DNA of 33,006 bases from Hyphococcus sp. Lineage in GTDB: Bacteria > Pseudomonadota > Alphaproteobacteria > Caulobacterales > Parvularculaceae. Position numbers and translations under genes: made by a program. Below the pieces are notes generated by a model. The model was not told where the DNA came from, made no database searches, and saw nothing but the letters and a program-made list of their open reading frames with translations. How positions within the stretch are numbered: position 1 is the first letter of the stretch; every line of letters starts with the position of its first letter. The DNA lies in NCBI GenBank assembly GCA_021604585.1, contig BQJG01000039.1:1-33006 (forward strand), in the 5' to 3' direction. This document shows positions 15,434-24,062 of the stretch, piece after piece.

Positions 15434-16522
15434 TCACGGCCATCCTACACGATCAAAGATACGCACGGCCTCCGCTTGATGTTCACCCAGCGCGGCCACG
15501 GGCAGCGCATCGGCCTTGAAGTCAGAATAAGCGGCAATGGTCCCTTGCGCCGCCACGCCGGGGACCACCGGATATTCATTGTTGCCGCTTGCGAATTCGC
15601 CTTGCGTTTCATCACGCAATAAAAACTCAATCAGGCGTTCGGCGTTTTCCGCATTCGGGGCGTATTTGGCGACGCCCGCCCCTGAGATATTGACGTGCGT
15701 TCCCCGGTCATTCTGGTTCGGGAAATACAACTCTATCTTGGCGCCGATTGCCGCCGCTTTCTTGTCTTTAGCGCCGACATAACGCGCTGTGTAATAGGAA
15801 TTGACGATCCCGATCCTGCATAGCCCTGCTGCGACGGCTTCGATCTGAGTCGTATCTGTTCCTTGCGGTTTGCGGGCGAAATTCGCGACAACGCCTGCGG
15901 CCCAGCGCTCAGCAGCTTCCGCGCCATCATTGGCGATGATCGAAGCGAGCAAAGATTGATTATAGACATTCGACGATGAGCGAACGCAGATCATCCCGCG
16001 ATAGGCGGGATCGGCCAGATCTTCATAGGTCTCAAGACCATCAGGCAGACCCATCGGCTTGTTGTAAATAATAATGCGCGCGCGTTTGGAAAGCCCGATC
16101 CAGTCACCGTCAGGATGACGAAATTGCGCCGGCACGCGCGCTTCCAGCGCCTCATTCTTCAGTGGCTGAAACACGCCGCGCTGTTCGGCCCGCCACAAAA
16201 TTCCGGCGTCAGCCGTGATGAACAGATCGGCCGGGCTGGCTTCTGCTTCCTGAGTGATACGCTCAATTAAAGCATCACCGCTGGCCTCAATCAGATTCAC
16301 CTTAATTCCGGTTTCAACGGTGAACTCATCGAACAAAACCAGATCGGAATCGTAATGCCGCCCGGAATAGACATTCACCTGCCCGGTGATTGGCGTTTTC
16401 GCCGCCGCAGCTCGGGCCGCTGTAGCGTTACTGGCTTCCTCACCGCCACCGCATGCTGCCAGCAACAGCGCTGCAAGTCCGGCAGAAGCCTGCAGAATCA
16501 ACGAATTCAGTTTTCTCGCCAT
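15434..16522 (-). CDS. ferric iron ABC transporter, substrate-binding lipoprotein
   Basis: The 362-residue protein belongs to the FbpA/FutA family of periplasmic ferric-ion binders. It has a lipoprotein signal with lipobox LAAC (C24), then a low-complexity linker and the family start QVNVYSGRHYDSD (residues 49-60). The two domains contain ADLFITADAGILWRAEQRGVFQP and the tyrosine pair NSYYTARYVG (Y243/Y244), the usual iron ligands. It is probably anchored on the periplasmic face of the inner membrane or in the outer membrane. The gene lies 125 bases downstream of the ATPase gene and has its own promoter overlapped by a Fur-type box, so expression should rise in iron limitation. The start codon has only a weak ribosome binding site. 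Confidence 0.93.
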   Translation of the reverse strand: MARKLNSLILQASAGLAALLLAACGGGEEASNATAARAAAAKTPITGQVNVYSGRHYDSDLVLFDEFTVETGIKVNLIEASGDALIERITQEAEASPADLFITADAGILWRAEQRGVFQPLKNEALEARVPAQFRHPDGDWIGLSKRARIIIYNKPMGLPDGLETYEDLADPAYRGMICVRSSSNVYNQSLLASIIANDGAEAAERWAAGVVANFARKPQGTDTTQIEAVAAGLCRIGIVNSYYTARYVGAKDKKAAAIGAKIELYFPNQNDRGTHVNISGAGVAKYAPNAENAERLIEFLLRDETQGEFASGNNEYPVVPGVAAQGTIAAYSDFKADALPVAALGEHQAEAVRIFDRVGWP

Positions 16523-16536
16523 GTGACCGGGCCCGT

Positions 16537-16565
16537 TTGTAATTGCGAATAATTCTCAATATCAA
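16537..16565 (-). promoter_or_regulatory. probable promoter of the iron-binding protein gene
   Basis: TTGATA (16565-16560) and TTACAA (16542-16537) are separated by 17 bases on the minus strand. The whole spacer is occupied by the Fur-type box at 16544-16558, a repressing arrangement. The expected leader before the ATG at 16522 is only about 8 bases, consistent with the missing Shine-Dalgarno. Confidence 0.5.
16544..16558. promoter_or_regulatory. Fur-type iron box
   Basis: TGCGAATAATTCTCA is a 7-1-7 inverted repeat (TGCGAAT, A, ATTCTCA; the right half reads TGAGAAT on the other strand, six of seven matching). This is the form of alphaproteobacterial and general Fur operators. It lies in the spacer of the promoter of a ferric-iron binding protein gene, which strongly supports iron repression. 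Confidence 0.72.
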
Positions 16566-16647
16566 ACTACGCCCTTCCTGGCCCACAGGCAAGGGACGAA
16601 GCGTCACAGGCGCTTGAGAAATTGGTCAGCGGACTCTCGGCGGGGCC

Positions 16648-17661
16648 TCACGCAGAGGCAAAGACAAACGCCTTGCTCCAATCGGCGATGACCGACATGG
16701 CGGCTCCCACAGGCGCGACCGCATCAGCAGCAAGAGAAAGTCGCGCGCCGTTTGGATCCTCGATTTGTAATAACCATCCAGGACCGGTGAAACGCGCATC
16801 AGTTACTTGGAAAACCCCATTCGCATCGCTCACTCCTGACAGGCAAGTGGCGCGCAAGACAGCGAGCGCCGGACCGTCGCGAAGCCTTTGAATGGGCGTT
16901 GCTCCAAGTGCCGAATGAAATACGCCGCCGCGAATCTCACCTGCCAGTTGCTGACTTCCGGGAAACAGCGCAGCGCCTTGCGGCGTTTGCGGCGTCGAAA
17001 AAAGATCTTCAGGAGTTGCAACTTCGATGACTTCACCCGCATTCATGAGCGCGATGCGATCACCCAGCGCCAGCGCTTCGTCCGCGTCATGGGTCACAAG
17101 CAACACAGCGGCGTTTTGATGCTTCAGCACACGGCGCAATTCCTCGCGCAGCCGTTTGCGCAAAGCGACATCAATGCTGGCGAAGGGCTCGTCGAGCAAC
17201 AAGGCTTTCGGACGGCGGACCATTGCGCGCGCCAGCGCGACCCGCTGTTGTTGACCACCGGAAAGCTCATGAGGGTATCGGCGTGCGAGGTCTTCTATGC
17301 CGACGGTGCGGAGCTGCTCAGCAACCAGCGCTTTCGCGTCGCCAGCACCATTCAATCCGAACCGAACATTCCGCTCCACTGACAAGTGTGGAAATAACGC
17401 ATAATCCTGAAATACAAATCCCAGCGGACGGCGTTCCGGCGGCGTCTCACGCCCCGGCTCTGCAAGCGCCAATCCATCCAGCGAGACGGACCCTGCCTGC
17501 AAAGGCTCCAGCCCCGCCGCAATGCGCAGCAAGGTGGTTTTGCCGCAGCCCGACGGCCCGAACAAAGAGACGATTTCGCCGGGACGCACTTCAAGAGTGG
17601 CGCCCTCGACCGCTCTGACCGCGCCAAAGCGGTGCGAAATATCCTTTAGGGTGAGGCTCAT
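16648..17661 (-). CDS. ferric iron ABC transporter ATP-binding protein
   Basis: This 337-residue cytoplasmic ATPase powers the importer formed with the adjacent binding protein and permease. Walker A GPSGCGKT (residues 35-42), the Q-loop FQDYALFPHL, the signature LSGGQQQR (133-140), Walker B LLLDEP (154-159) and the switch histidine VTHDADEA are all intact. A C-terminal regulatory domain of about 120 residues follows, as in FbpC and other iron and spermidine/putrescine-type ATPases. Its gene is divergent from the permease gene across a 105-base gap and lies upstream of the binding protein gene. The three are normally consecutive in fbpABC operons, so the split here is a local rearrangement. 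Confidence 0.93.
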   Translation of the reverse strand: MSLTLKDISHRFGAVRAVEGATLEVRPGEIVSLFGPSGCGKTTLLRIAAGLEPLQAGSVSLDGLALAEPGRETPPERRPLGFVFQDYALFPHLSVERNVRFGLNGAGDAKALVAEQLRTVGIEDLARRYPHELSGGQQQRVALARAMVRRPKALLLDEPFASIDVALRKRLREELRRVLKHQNAAVLLVTHDADEALALGDRIALMNAGEVIEVATPEDLFSTPQTPQGAALFPGSQQLAGEIRGGVFHSALGATPIQRLRDGPALAVLRATCLSGVSDANGVFQVTDARFTGPGWLLQIEDPNGARLSLAADAVAPVGAAMSVIADWSKAFVFASA

Positions 17662-17733
17662 CGTCTCTGTCTGGCCCGCCTGTTCATCCGAGGGATTGGG
17701 AATTGCCGCACTTTCGCATAGATGTCACCTGTT

Positions 17734-17752
17734 GAGAACGAGAATTAAGAAC
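17734..17752 (+). promoter_or_regulatory. hexamer repeats in the iron ABC divergent promoter region
   Basis: GAGAAC, GAGAAT, then one base and AAGAAC follow one another, close to the GATAAT-type hexamers that make up Fur sites. They lie 15 bases before the permease start codon and in the region shared with the ATPase gene. This is a weaker match than the box at 16544-16558. Confidence 0.3.
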
Positions 17753-17766
17753 AGGAATGCGGCTTC

Positions 17767-19395
17767 ATGCAGCCCCAACAGGCCCAACAACCTAAATCCT
17801 CTGGTCTGATCGCCCTTTTTGTGATTGCGCTGATCGCCGCCGCGCCGATCATTGCAGTGCTGGCTGGCGCCGCATTTGGCGAGGGCGATGCGAGCGGCGG
17901 GCTGCTCGGCGCAAGCGGGACACGCTATCTAAGCACGACACTAGTTCTTTGCGCCTTGGCTGGCGCAGGCGCAGGCATGATTGGCGCCGGCGGCGCCATG
18001 CTGATTTCGCTCACCGATTTCCCCGGCCGCCGGATTCTCTCTATTGCTCTGGCGTTGCCCTTCGCAATTCCCGCCTATGTCGCGGCTTATGCCTATGGCG
18101 ACTTGCTTGGCCCGTTCGGCGCCGTGGCGTCAGTGACCGGCGCAGGCGCCTTGCCTGAAATCCGGACACTGCCCGGCGCTGCTTTCATTTTGATGCTGAC
18201 GACCTACCCATACGTCTATCTTGCAATGACCGCATCGCTTTCCGCCCGGTCTGGCGCAATCATGGAGGCCGCACGCACGCTTGGCGCCAGCCCTATGCGG
18301 GCAAGCGCCGGCTTGATCTTCACTGCCTCACGCCCTGCATTTTTTGGCGGCCTCGCACTCGCCTTGATGGAGATCGTCGCGGATTACGGTGTCGCCGACT
18401 ATTTTGGCGTGCCGACATTAAGCGTCGGAATCTTCCGTACCTGGCATGGGCTTGGCGACCTTCACGGGGCCATGCAGCTTGCCGCCGGACTGTTTCTCGT
18501 CGCACTGCTACTTGTCTTGATGGAGAGTGCGAGCCGCGCCGGACGCGCCAGCGATGACGCCAGGACGCAGCGCTCAAGCCGCCGCATCAAGCTTTCACCT
18601 TTTCACAGCGCGCTCGCGTTCGCCCTGTGTGCAGCACCCGTATCATTTGGGTTTTTGGTTCCGGCCAGCGTATTGGTCGCAAAGATCAACCCGCAAATGA
18701 ACGCCACTCTCTTAAACAATCTTGCGGGCGCGGGGTTCAACACCGCCATCATCGCCGTCGCCGGCGCTATCGCGGCCATGTGTCTTGCCCTTGCGCTCGC
18801 TTACGCAGCGCGCTCGGCCCGCGGGCCGGCGACACGGATTCTTTTGCGCGCGGCCACACTTGGATACGCAGTGCCAGGCGCCGTCATGGCGATAGGCGTT
18901 CTGGCCCTTTCGACAAGTCTCGCGCGCATGAGCGGTCATGCCATCGCTGGCGGCGTCGCTATTCTGCTATATGCCTATGTCGCCCGGTTTCTAACAGCAG
19001 GTTATAACGCGACCGCAGGCGGGCTCGCGCAGATCAGCCCTCAACTGGATTCGGCCGCACGAATGCTTGGCGCCGGATCTCAGCGCATCGCAACAGAACT
19101 GCACTGGCCTTTGGCGCGAAATTCAATTTTGGCAGGGGCTGCGATCGTCGCCATCGATATCGCCAAAGAATTGCCCGCGACGCTCATTCTGCGTCCGTTC
19201 AACTTTGAAACTTTAAGCACACACATATATCGTCTCGCTTCCGACGAACGTTTAGCAGACGCCGCACCTGCCGCACTTGCGCTGATTGCGCTTGGTTTGC
19301 TGCCCTCCCTCACGCTTAGCCTTATCGCCAACGGACAAGAAAAAACCCGCAAGCGCGAAGCGCTTGCGGGTCTGGAATCAACCATCGCTTCGTGA
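17767..19395 (+). CDS. ferric iron ABC transporter permease (fused two-domain)
   Basis: The 542-residue inner-membrane protein contains two similar permease halves of about six helices each, as in FbpB-type ferric-iron importers. Each half has the EAA loop that contacts the ATPase: EAARTLGASPMRASAGLIF in the first half and DSAARMLGAGSQRIATELHWP in the second. Length and layout match the family, and FNFETLSTHIYRLASDE near the C-terminus is also typical. It is the channel for the binding protein and ATPase encoded divergently. The last codons (TRKREALAG) double as an intrinsic terminator for the opposite strand, and the stop codon is separated by one base from the stop of the convergent amidohydrolase gene. 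Confidence 0.92.
   Translation: MQPQQAQQPKSSGLIALFVIALIAAAPIIAVLAGAAFGEGDASGGLLGASGTRYLSTTLVLCALAGAGAGMIGAGGAMLISLTDFPGRRILSIALALPFAIPAYVAAYAYGDLLGPFGAVASVTGAGALPEIRTLPGAAFILMLTTYPYVYLAMTASLSARSGAIMEAARTLGASPMRASAGLIFTASRPAFFGGLALALMEIVADYGVADYFGVPTLSVGIFRTWHGLGDLHGAMQLAAGLFLVALLLVLMESASRAGRASDDARTQRSSRRIKLSPFHSALAFALCAAPVSFGFLVPASVLVAKINPQMNATLLNNLAGAGFNTAIIAVAGAIAAMCLALALAYAARSARGPATRILLRAATLGYAVPGAVMAIGVLALSTSLARMSGHAIAGGVAILLYAYVARFLTAGYNATAGGLAQISPQLDSAARMLGAGSQRIATELHWPLARNSILAGAAIVAIDIAKELPATLILRPFNFETLSTHIYRLASDERLADAAPAALALIALGLLPSLTLSLIANGQEKTRKREALAGLESTIAS
19337..19371 (-). terminator. rho-independent terminator inside the permease coding end
   Basis: ACCCGCAAGCGC (19345-19356), GAA, then GCGCTTGCGGGT (19360-19371) form a perfect 12-base-pair stem. 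On the minus strand it is followed by T6-C-TT, so it terminates transcription coming from the amidohydrolase genes. It lies wholly within the permease coding sequence, about 24-50 bases before that gene's stop. Confidence 0.85.
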
Positions 19396-19396
19396 C

Positions 19397-20701
19397 TTAT
19401 TCAGCGCCGCGATACGCAAACGGCAGATCGCCACGCGACAAGTCCCGATAGCGTTCCATCAACATATGCTGACGGTTGTTCAAGTCTTGCGGACGGCCAT
19501 TGATGAAGACCGCTTCCGGTTTCGTCGTAACCTCAAGCGGATCGCCGTCCCAGATGACAACATCCGCAATCTTGCCGACATCCAGCGAGCCGAGCTGATC
19601 GCTCAAACCGTAAAATGTCGCCGGATTGAGCGTGATCGCCGCGAGTCCCGCATCGATGGGGAGCCCTTCAGCGACAGCATTGCCTGCATGCTGACGGATT
19701 AACCGCGTATTGTGAGCGCCCTCATAGAACGAGACTTTGACGCCAGCTTGATTGAGACGCGCCGCATTTTTCAAAGTTGCGTCGATGTCTTCAAACTGCC
19801 CCGGCAAATTATACATGCCGCTGGTGATCACAGGAATGTTCGCCGCAGCGATTTCCCGTGCAACGCGCCAGGCCTCAGACCCGCCGACAATGATGACGTT
19901 CAACCGGTAAGTCGTCTTCAACCGGATAAGCGTGCGAATATCATTGGCGCTATTGACCGAGACGATCAGCGGCTGTTCGCCATTGATAACCGGACCAAGC
20001 GCTTTGAGATCGGACACGGCAAACCGGCCATCGTGGGGACGGCGAACATAGTCGTTCGGATTGGCGTGATAGGAACGGGCCTCATCGAGATACTCACGCA
20101 AAACAGCCCACGCCCCCATGCGCGTGCCGCCAGCGCGTTCGGCGCCGTTTTCGCCCATCATCACCATTTGCGCCGCTTCTGCGCGCGTTACAGAATTCGG
20201 GCGTCCGGACAAATCAATGACCGCCGCGCGGCCGGCGAAAATCGTCGGCCCCGCACTAGGACTCATCAAAGCCCGGGTGACGCCGGCGGCGCGGTTCACG
20301 GGAATCAGGACAGAGCCGGGATTGTAAGCGTCAATAGCATTCAAAGACGCGCCAAGAGGAAAACCTTCACCGGGACTTGAATCATTTGCATCTTCAACGG
20401 CGCCAATTTCGACAAGCCCAATGCCAGACAGGGGCGCAAACAGGCCCGGCGTCACGACCTTGCCAGTTGCGTCAATCACCGTTGCGCCAGCCGGCGCCGT
20501 AAGGTCGGCGCCGACTTGCGCTATGCGCCCGTCACGAATGATGACATCGCCATTTTCAATAACGCCGCCAGACACGGTGTGAACGCGGCCATCCATGATA
20601 GCGACAGTTTGCGCGGATGCCGCCGACGCGATTACTGCGGCGCCAGCTGCGAGTGCGATCAAAGTTTTCATGGTTTTAACTTTCATTATATTCGCGTTCA
20701 T
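19397..20701 (-). CDS. exported amidohydrolase-family protein lacking the metal-binding motifs
   Basis: The 434-residue protein has the amidohydrolase superfamily layout: a signal peptide (MKTLIALAAGAAVIASAASA), the beta-sandwich start MDGRVHTVSGGVIENGDVII and the closing motif GSLDVGKIADVVIWDGDP. In the neighbouring homologue the sheet is followed by PGVIDIHSHLG; here the same place reads PGLFAPLSG, with no HxH. Later ligand positions are also changed: VSVNSAND where the partner has VNMHCYRAD, IIVGGSEAW for TTFHHAIEA, and FYEGAH for IHSDDA. It is therefore probably not a metal hydrolase in its own right. The start overlaps the partner's stop by four bases (ATGA), so coupled translation is expected; an internal ATG at 20671 would give a tidier signal peptide. 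Confidence 0.88.
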   Translation of the reverse strand: MNANIMKVKTMKTLIALAAGAAVIASAASAQTVAIMDGRVHTVSGGVIENGDVIIRDGRIAQVGADLTAPAGATVIDATGKVVTPGLFAPLSGIGLVEIGAVEDANDSSPGEGFPLGASLNAIDAYNPGSVLIPVNRAAGVTRALMSPSAGPTIFAGRAAVIDLSGRPNSVTRAEAAQMVMMGENGAERAGGTRMGAWAVLREYLDEARSYHANPNDYVRRPHDGRFAVSDLKALGPVINGEQPLIVSVNSANDIRTLIRLKTTYRLNVIIVGGSEAWRVAREIAAANIPVITSGMYNLPGQFEDIDATLKNAARLNQAGVKVSFYEGAHNTRLIRQHAGNAVAEGLPIDAGLAAITLNPATFYGLSDQLGSLDVGKIADVVIWDGDPLEVTTKPEAVFINGRPQDLNNRQHMLMERYRDLSRGDLPFAYRGAE

Positions 20702-22215
20702 TGCCCTGCCCCGCCTGTAAAGCCGTTGTCATGAAAGCCCACTTCAAAATCCATGCGCGGCGAACGTGACGGGTCTGCACGGTCATAGATGAGCGCGCCG
20801 TCAATATAGACATTCTCCGCTTTGGCGTAGACCGAGAACGGGTTGCCGTTCCACACCACAACATCGGCCATTTTGCCGGCTTCCAAGGTGCCGGTCTTGT
20901 CGAGAATGCCCATCGCCTTTGCGGGATTAGCGGTAATCCATGCGATCGCATCTTCCGGCTCGATATCGATGCCAATGCGCCGTCCGTCCGCCATCGCTTT
21001 CGCAGCTTCTTGATTGAGACGCTGAATGCCGAGCGCGTCGTCGGAGTGAATGATGGCGCAGCCATTGGGTTGCGCATGCACAAGCGCAGCGTTCTCTCCA
21101 ACCGTATCGAAGGCTTCCAGCTTGAATCCCCACCAGTCCGCCCACACTGCTGCGCAAACATTGTTCTGCGCGAGATAATCGGCGATTTTGTACGCTTCAA
21201 TAGCGTGGTGGAAAGTCGTGACCTTATAGCCAAACTCCTTGGCCATATCGAGAACCTGCACCATTTCATCAGCACGGTAGCAATGCATGTTGACGGCAAT
21301 CTCGCCGCGCAAGGCGCCCGCCAGCGTTTCTAGTTTCAGATCACGGGCCGGCGCCACGGGCGGCTTCTCGGCCTTGTCGTCGCTCTCATCCTTTTCCCAC
21401 GCTTCGTAGTCAGCCCAATAGTCGTCCCAAGCTTTTTTATATGCCGCGGCCTCTATCCATGCCGCGCGGTAACCGGCGAAGTTTCCCATGCGCGTGCCGG
21501 GCCCGCCGCGTTCGCCATAAACGCGCTTTGGGTTTTCGCCGCAGGCCATTTTAAGGCCATAGGGCGCACCGGGAAATTTCATTCCCTGTACAGACCGCGA
21601 GGGAACATTCTTCAAAATTGCCGAGCGCCCGCCAAACAGGTTTGCAGAGCCAGGAAGAACTTGCAGTGATGTGATCCCGCCCGCCAGCGCACGCGTGAAG
21701 CCAGCATCCTGCGGCCAAACTGAATGCTCCGCCCAAACATAAGCCGTGTTCGGAGAAACGACTTCATTGCCGTCAGAAGTTGAAGCGTTAGAGGGCGACG
21801 GATAATCACCCAAGTGCGAGTGAATGTCGATGACGCCCGGCGTGATCCATTTTCCATTCGCGTTGATGGTTGTGGCGCCTTCCGGCGCGGTGATCGATCC
21901 GGCGGCGCCAACAGCAGAAATTTTGCCGTCTGCAATCAGCACCGAACCGTTTTCGATGCGCTCGCCCGTGCCTGTCAGCACGGTGGCGCCCGTCAACAAA
22001 ACAGTCTCACCCGGATATGGCTTATAGGTCGAAGGGTACGGATCGAGCGGCGGCCGCACTGCGCCTTCTGCTGTCTTTGTCCCTTCGTCGCTCACAGTTG
22101 CAGTATCGCCGCCAGCTGCGCCGATCGCATCCGCCTCTACGCCGTCCGCACCATTTTTCGGTGCGCAAGCGCCTAGCATCAGAACGGCGAGCGCCGTCCA
22201 TCCAAATTTTTGCAT
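20698..22215 (-). CDS. amidohydrolase-family lipoprotein
   Basis: This 505-residue protein is a metal-dependent amidohydrolase of the imidazolonepropionase/peptidase-like group, probably cleaving an amide or cyclic amide outside the cytoplasm. The lipobox LGAC gives an acylated C17, followed by a low-complexity linker to about residue 70. H132-x-H134 in IDIHSHLG, VNMHCYRAD, TTFHHAIEA and IHSDDALG supply the expected metal ligands. The closing GTLEAGKMADVVVWNGNP is a family hallmark. An acidic, tryptophan-rich insert (YWADYEAWEKDE) near residue 270 is unusual. It is translationally coupled to the degenerate homologue downstream and divergent from the PhoD gene. Substrate is unknown. Confidence 0.9.
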   Translation of the reverse strand: MQKFGWTALAVLMLGACAPKNGADGVEADAIGAAGGDTATVSDEGTKTAEGAVRPPLDPYPSTYKPYPGETVLLTGATVLTGTGERIENGSVLIADGKISAVGAAGSITAPEGATTINANGKWITPGVIDIHSHLGDYPSPSNASTSDGNEVVSPNTAYVWAEHSVWPQDAGFTRALAGGITSLQVLPGSANLFGGRSAILKNVPSRSVQGMKFPGAPYGLKMACGENPKRVYGERGGPGTRMGNFAGYRAAWIEAAAYKKAWDDYWADYEAWEKDESDDKAEKPPVAPARDLKLETLAGALRGEIAVNMHCYRADEMVQVLDMAKEFGYKVTTFHHAIEAYKIADYLAQNNVCAAVWADWWGFKLEAFDTVGENAALVHAQPNGCAIIHSDDALGIQRLNQEAAKAMADGRRIGIDIEPEDAIAWITANPAKAMGILDKTGTLEAGKMADVVVWNGNPFSVYAKAENVYIDGALIYDRADPSRSPRMDFEVGFHDNGFTGGAGQ

Positions 22216-22295
22216 AGGTCCCTCAACATGCTGCAGGCGCAGTTCGACAGCGCCTCTATTTGTGTCATAAGACTAGCGCAAATTGAGTGCGCATC

Positions 22296-22322
22296 CACCC
22301 CGCTAAATCAATTTTCGGGGTG
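22296..22322 (+). other. stem-loop in the phoD leader
   Basis: CACCCCG and CGGGGTG form a perfect seven-base-pair stem around an AT-rich 13-base loop. The 3' arm ends three bases before the GGGAGGG ribosome binding site of the PhoD gene. It could affect translation initiation, which is inference. Confidence 0.4.
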
Positions 22323-22334
22323 ACGGGAGGGAAT

Positions 22335-24059
22335 ATGAACGAAAACAAAATCACACGCCGCGCAGCGCTGGCTTCGGGCGTTGCAATCGGCGCCGCATCC
22401 TGTGCGTCATCTCCCAAAATGACACCCTATGTCGCAGTCGATAACGCCGCGACAGGTGTCTTCGCGCATGGCGTCGCGTCCGGCGACCCTGATGCGACAT
22501 CTGTGGTTTTGTGGACCCGAGTAAGCCCTGGCGAGGGCGGGTCGCGCGGATCGGTCACATGGGAAGTTGCTGCAGATGACGCATTTGCAAACATTGTCGC
22601 CCACGGCGAAAGCAAAACGGGGCTGTCGCGCGACTGGACAGTCAAAGCCCTTGCAACTGGCTTAGCGCCCGGCGCAACATACTTCTATCGATTCCGTTTG
22701 GGCGATTCCACATCACCCACCGGCAGAACGAAAACCCTCCCCATCGGCGCCGTCGACCAAGCGCGCTTCGCCGTCATGTCATGCACGAATTATCCATTTG
22801 GGTATTTCAATGTTTACGACCTCGTTGCGCGATATGAAGATTTCGACGCGGTCATCCACCTCGGCGATTACATCTATGAATATAGCCGCGAAGGCTATGG
22901 CGGCGAAACCGGCGAGGCGATTGGCCGCGAACACCTTCCCGCCCATGAGTGCAATTCTTTAGATGATTATCGGCAGCGGCACGCACAATATAAATCGGAT
23001 CCCGCCACGCAAGCGATGCATCGCCGCCATGCCGTGATCGCCATTTGGGATGACCACGAAACCGCCAATGATTCCTGGTCCGGCGGCGCTGAGAACCACA
23101 AGCCGGAAACCGAAGGCGACTGGAACACGCGCAGACGCGCGGCGTTGCAGGCTTATTATGAATGGATGCCCGTGCGCGAACCGGAAATGGCGCCGGAAGC
23201 GTTTTTCCGCTCGTTCTCATTTGGCGATCTTCTGACCATTGCAGCAATCGAAACGCGCTTGATGGCCCGAGCGCGGCAGTTTGAATATTCTGAAGTTTTG
23301 CCAACGTTAAAAACAGCTGAAGACGTTGAGCATTTCAAGAACACGATCTTATGGGATGAAACACGCGAGATGCTCGGCGGCGCGCAGCTTGATTACCTCG
23401 ATCGCACTTTCCGTAATTCCGTTGCCAGCGGCCAGCCATGGCGCTTAGTCGCCAACCAAGTGACAATGGCGAAAGTAACAGCGCCAGACCTCACTCCGCA
23501 TGTGACGGAAGAACAAATCGTCGAGCTTGAAAAGCAATGGGACCAGGCGCGCGCCTTTGTGCAGGCGTCAACACTCGGCCTGCCGCTCAATTTTGACGCC
23601 TGGGACGGGTACCCCGCAGCGCGCGAGCGATTCTATGACATGGCGCGCGACGCTGGCGACACGGGGATGATCGTCATCACCGGCGATACGCATACATGGT
23701 GGGCGAATGATTTGACTGATAAAAATGGCGGCCATATGGGCGTTGAACTTGGCGTTCACTCCGTAACTTCGCCCTCGCCCTATGCGCGGGAATTTCTCGG
23801 CGGCAAAGGCGCCGACTATGCGCTCCTCACCAATCGCGACAACAAAGACGTGCGTTACCTGTCCGGTGAAAGCCACGGCTTCATCGATCTTACGATCACG
23901 AGAGATGGCGCGCGCGCCGAATTTGTCGCCGTCGATACTATCGAAAGCAACGCCTATAACGGATTCGTCAAAGCCGCATTTGATCTCAAAAAAACAAAAA
24001 GCGGCGTAGAACTCGCCGACATTGACGGCGTTGGTTTCAAAGAGGGTTTTTTGTTCTAA
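22335..24059 (+). CDS. phoD: alkaline phosphatase D family protein, Tat-exported
   Basis: PhoD enzymes are calcium/iron-dependent phosphodiesterases and phosphomonoesterases that release phosphate outside the cytoplasm. The 574-residue product starts with a twin-arginine signal (ITRRAALASG) that also carries a possible lipobox (C23). The PhoD N-terminal domain (FAHGVASGDPDATSVVLWTRV) and the metallophosphatase core follow, with VMSCTNYPFGYFN, IHLGDYIYEY, AIWDDHETANDSW and ITGDTHTWWANDL containing the expected aspartate, asparagine and histidine ligands. GGGAGGGAAT stands directly before the ATG at 22335, which is why I chose it over an upstream start at 22287. A convincing Pho box was not found. 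The following gene starts three bases after its stop. Confidence 0.92.
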   Translation: MNENKITRRAALASGVAIGAASCASSPKMTPYVAVDNAATGVFAHGVASGDPDATSVVLWTRVSPGEGGSRGSVTWEVAADDAFANIVAHGESKTGLSRDWTVKALATGLAPGATYFYRFRLGDSTSPTGRTKTLPIGAVDQARFAVMSCTNYPFGYFNVYDLVARYEDFDAVIHLGDYIYEYSREGYGGETGEAIGREHLPAHECNSLDDYRQRHAQYKSDPATQAMHRRHAVIAIWDDHETANDSWSGGAENHKPETEGDWNTRRRAALQAYYEWMPVREPEMAPEAFFRSFSFGDLLTIAAIETRLMARARQFEYSEVLPTLKTAEDVEHFKNTILWDETREMLGGAQLDYLDRTFRNSVASGQPWRLVANQVTMAKVTAPDLTPHVTEEQIVELEKQWDQARAFVQASTLGLPLNFDAWDGYPAARERFYDMARDAGDTGMIVITGDTHTWWANDLTDKNGGHMGVELGVHSVTSPSPYAREFLGGKGADYALLTNRDNKDVRYLSGESHGFIDLTITRDGARAEFVAVDTIESNAYNGFVKAAFDLKKTKSGVELADIDGVGFKEGFLF

Positions 24060-24062
24060 CTC

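Noticed and set aside
22261..22283. Possible Pho box before phoD (TGTCATA)
   Set aside because: Only one half-site is present; the position 11 bases later does not match the second repeat.
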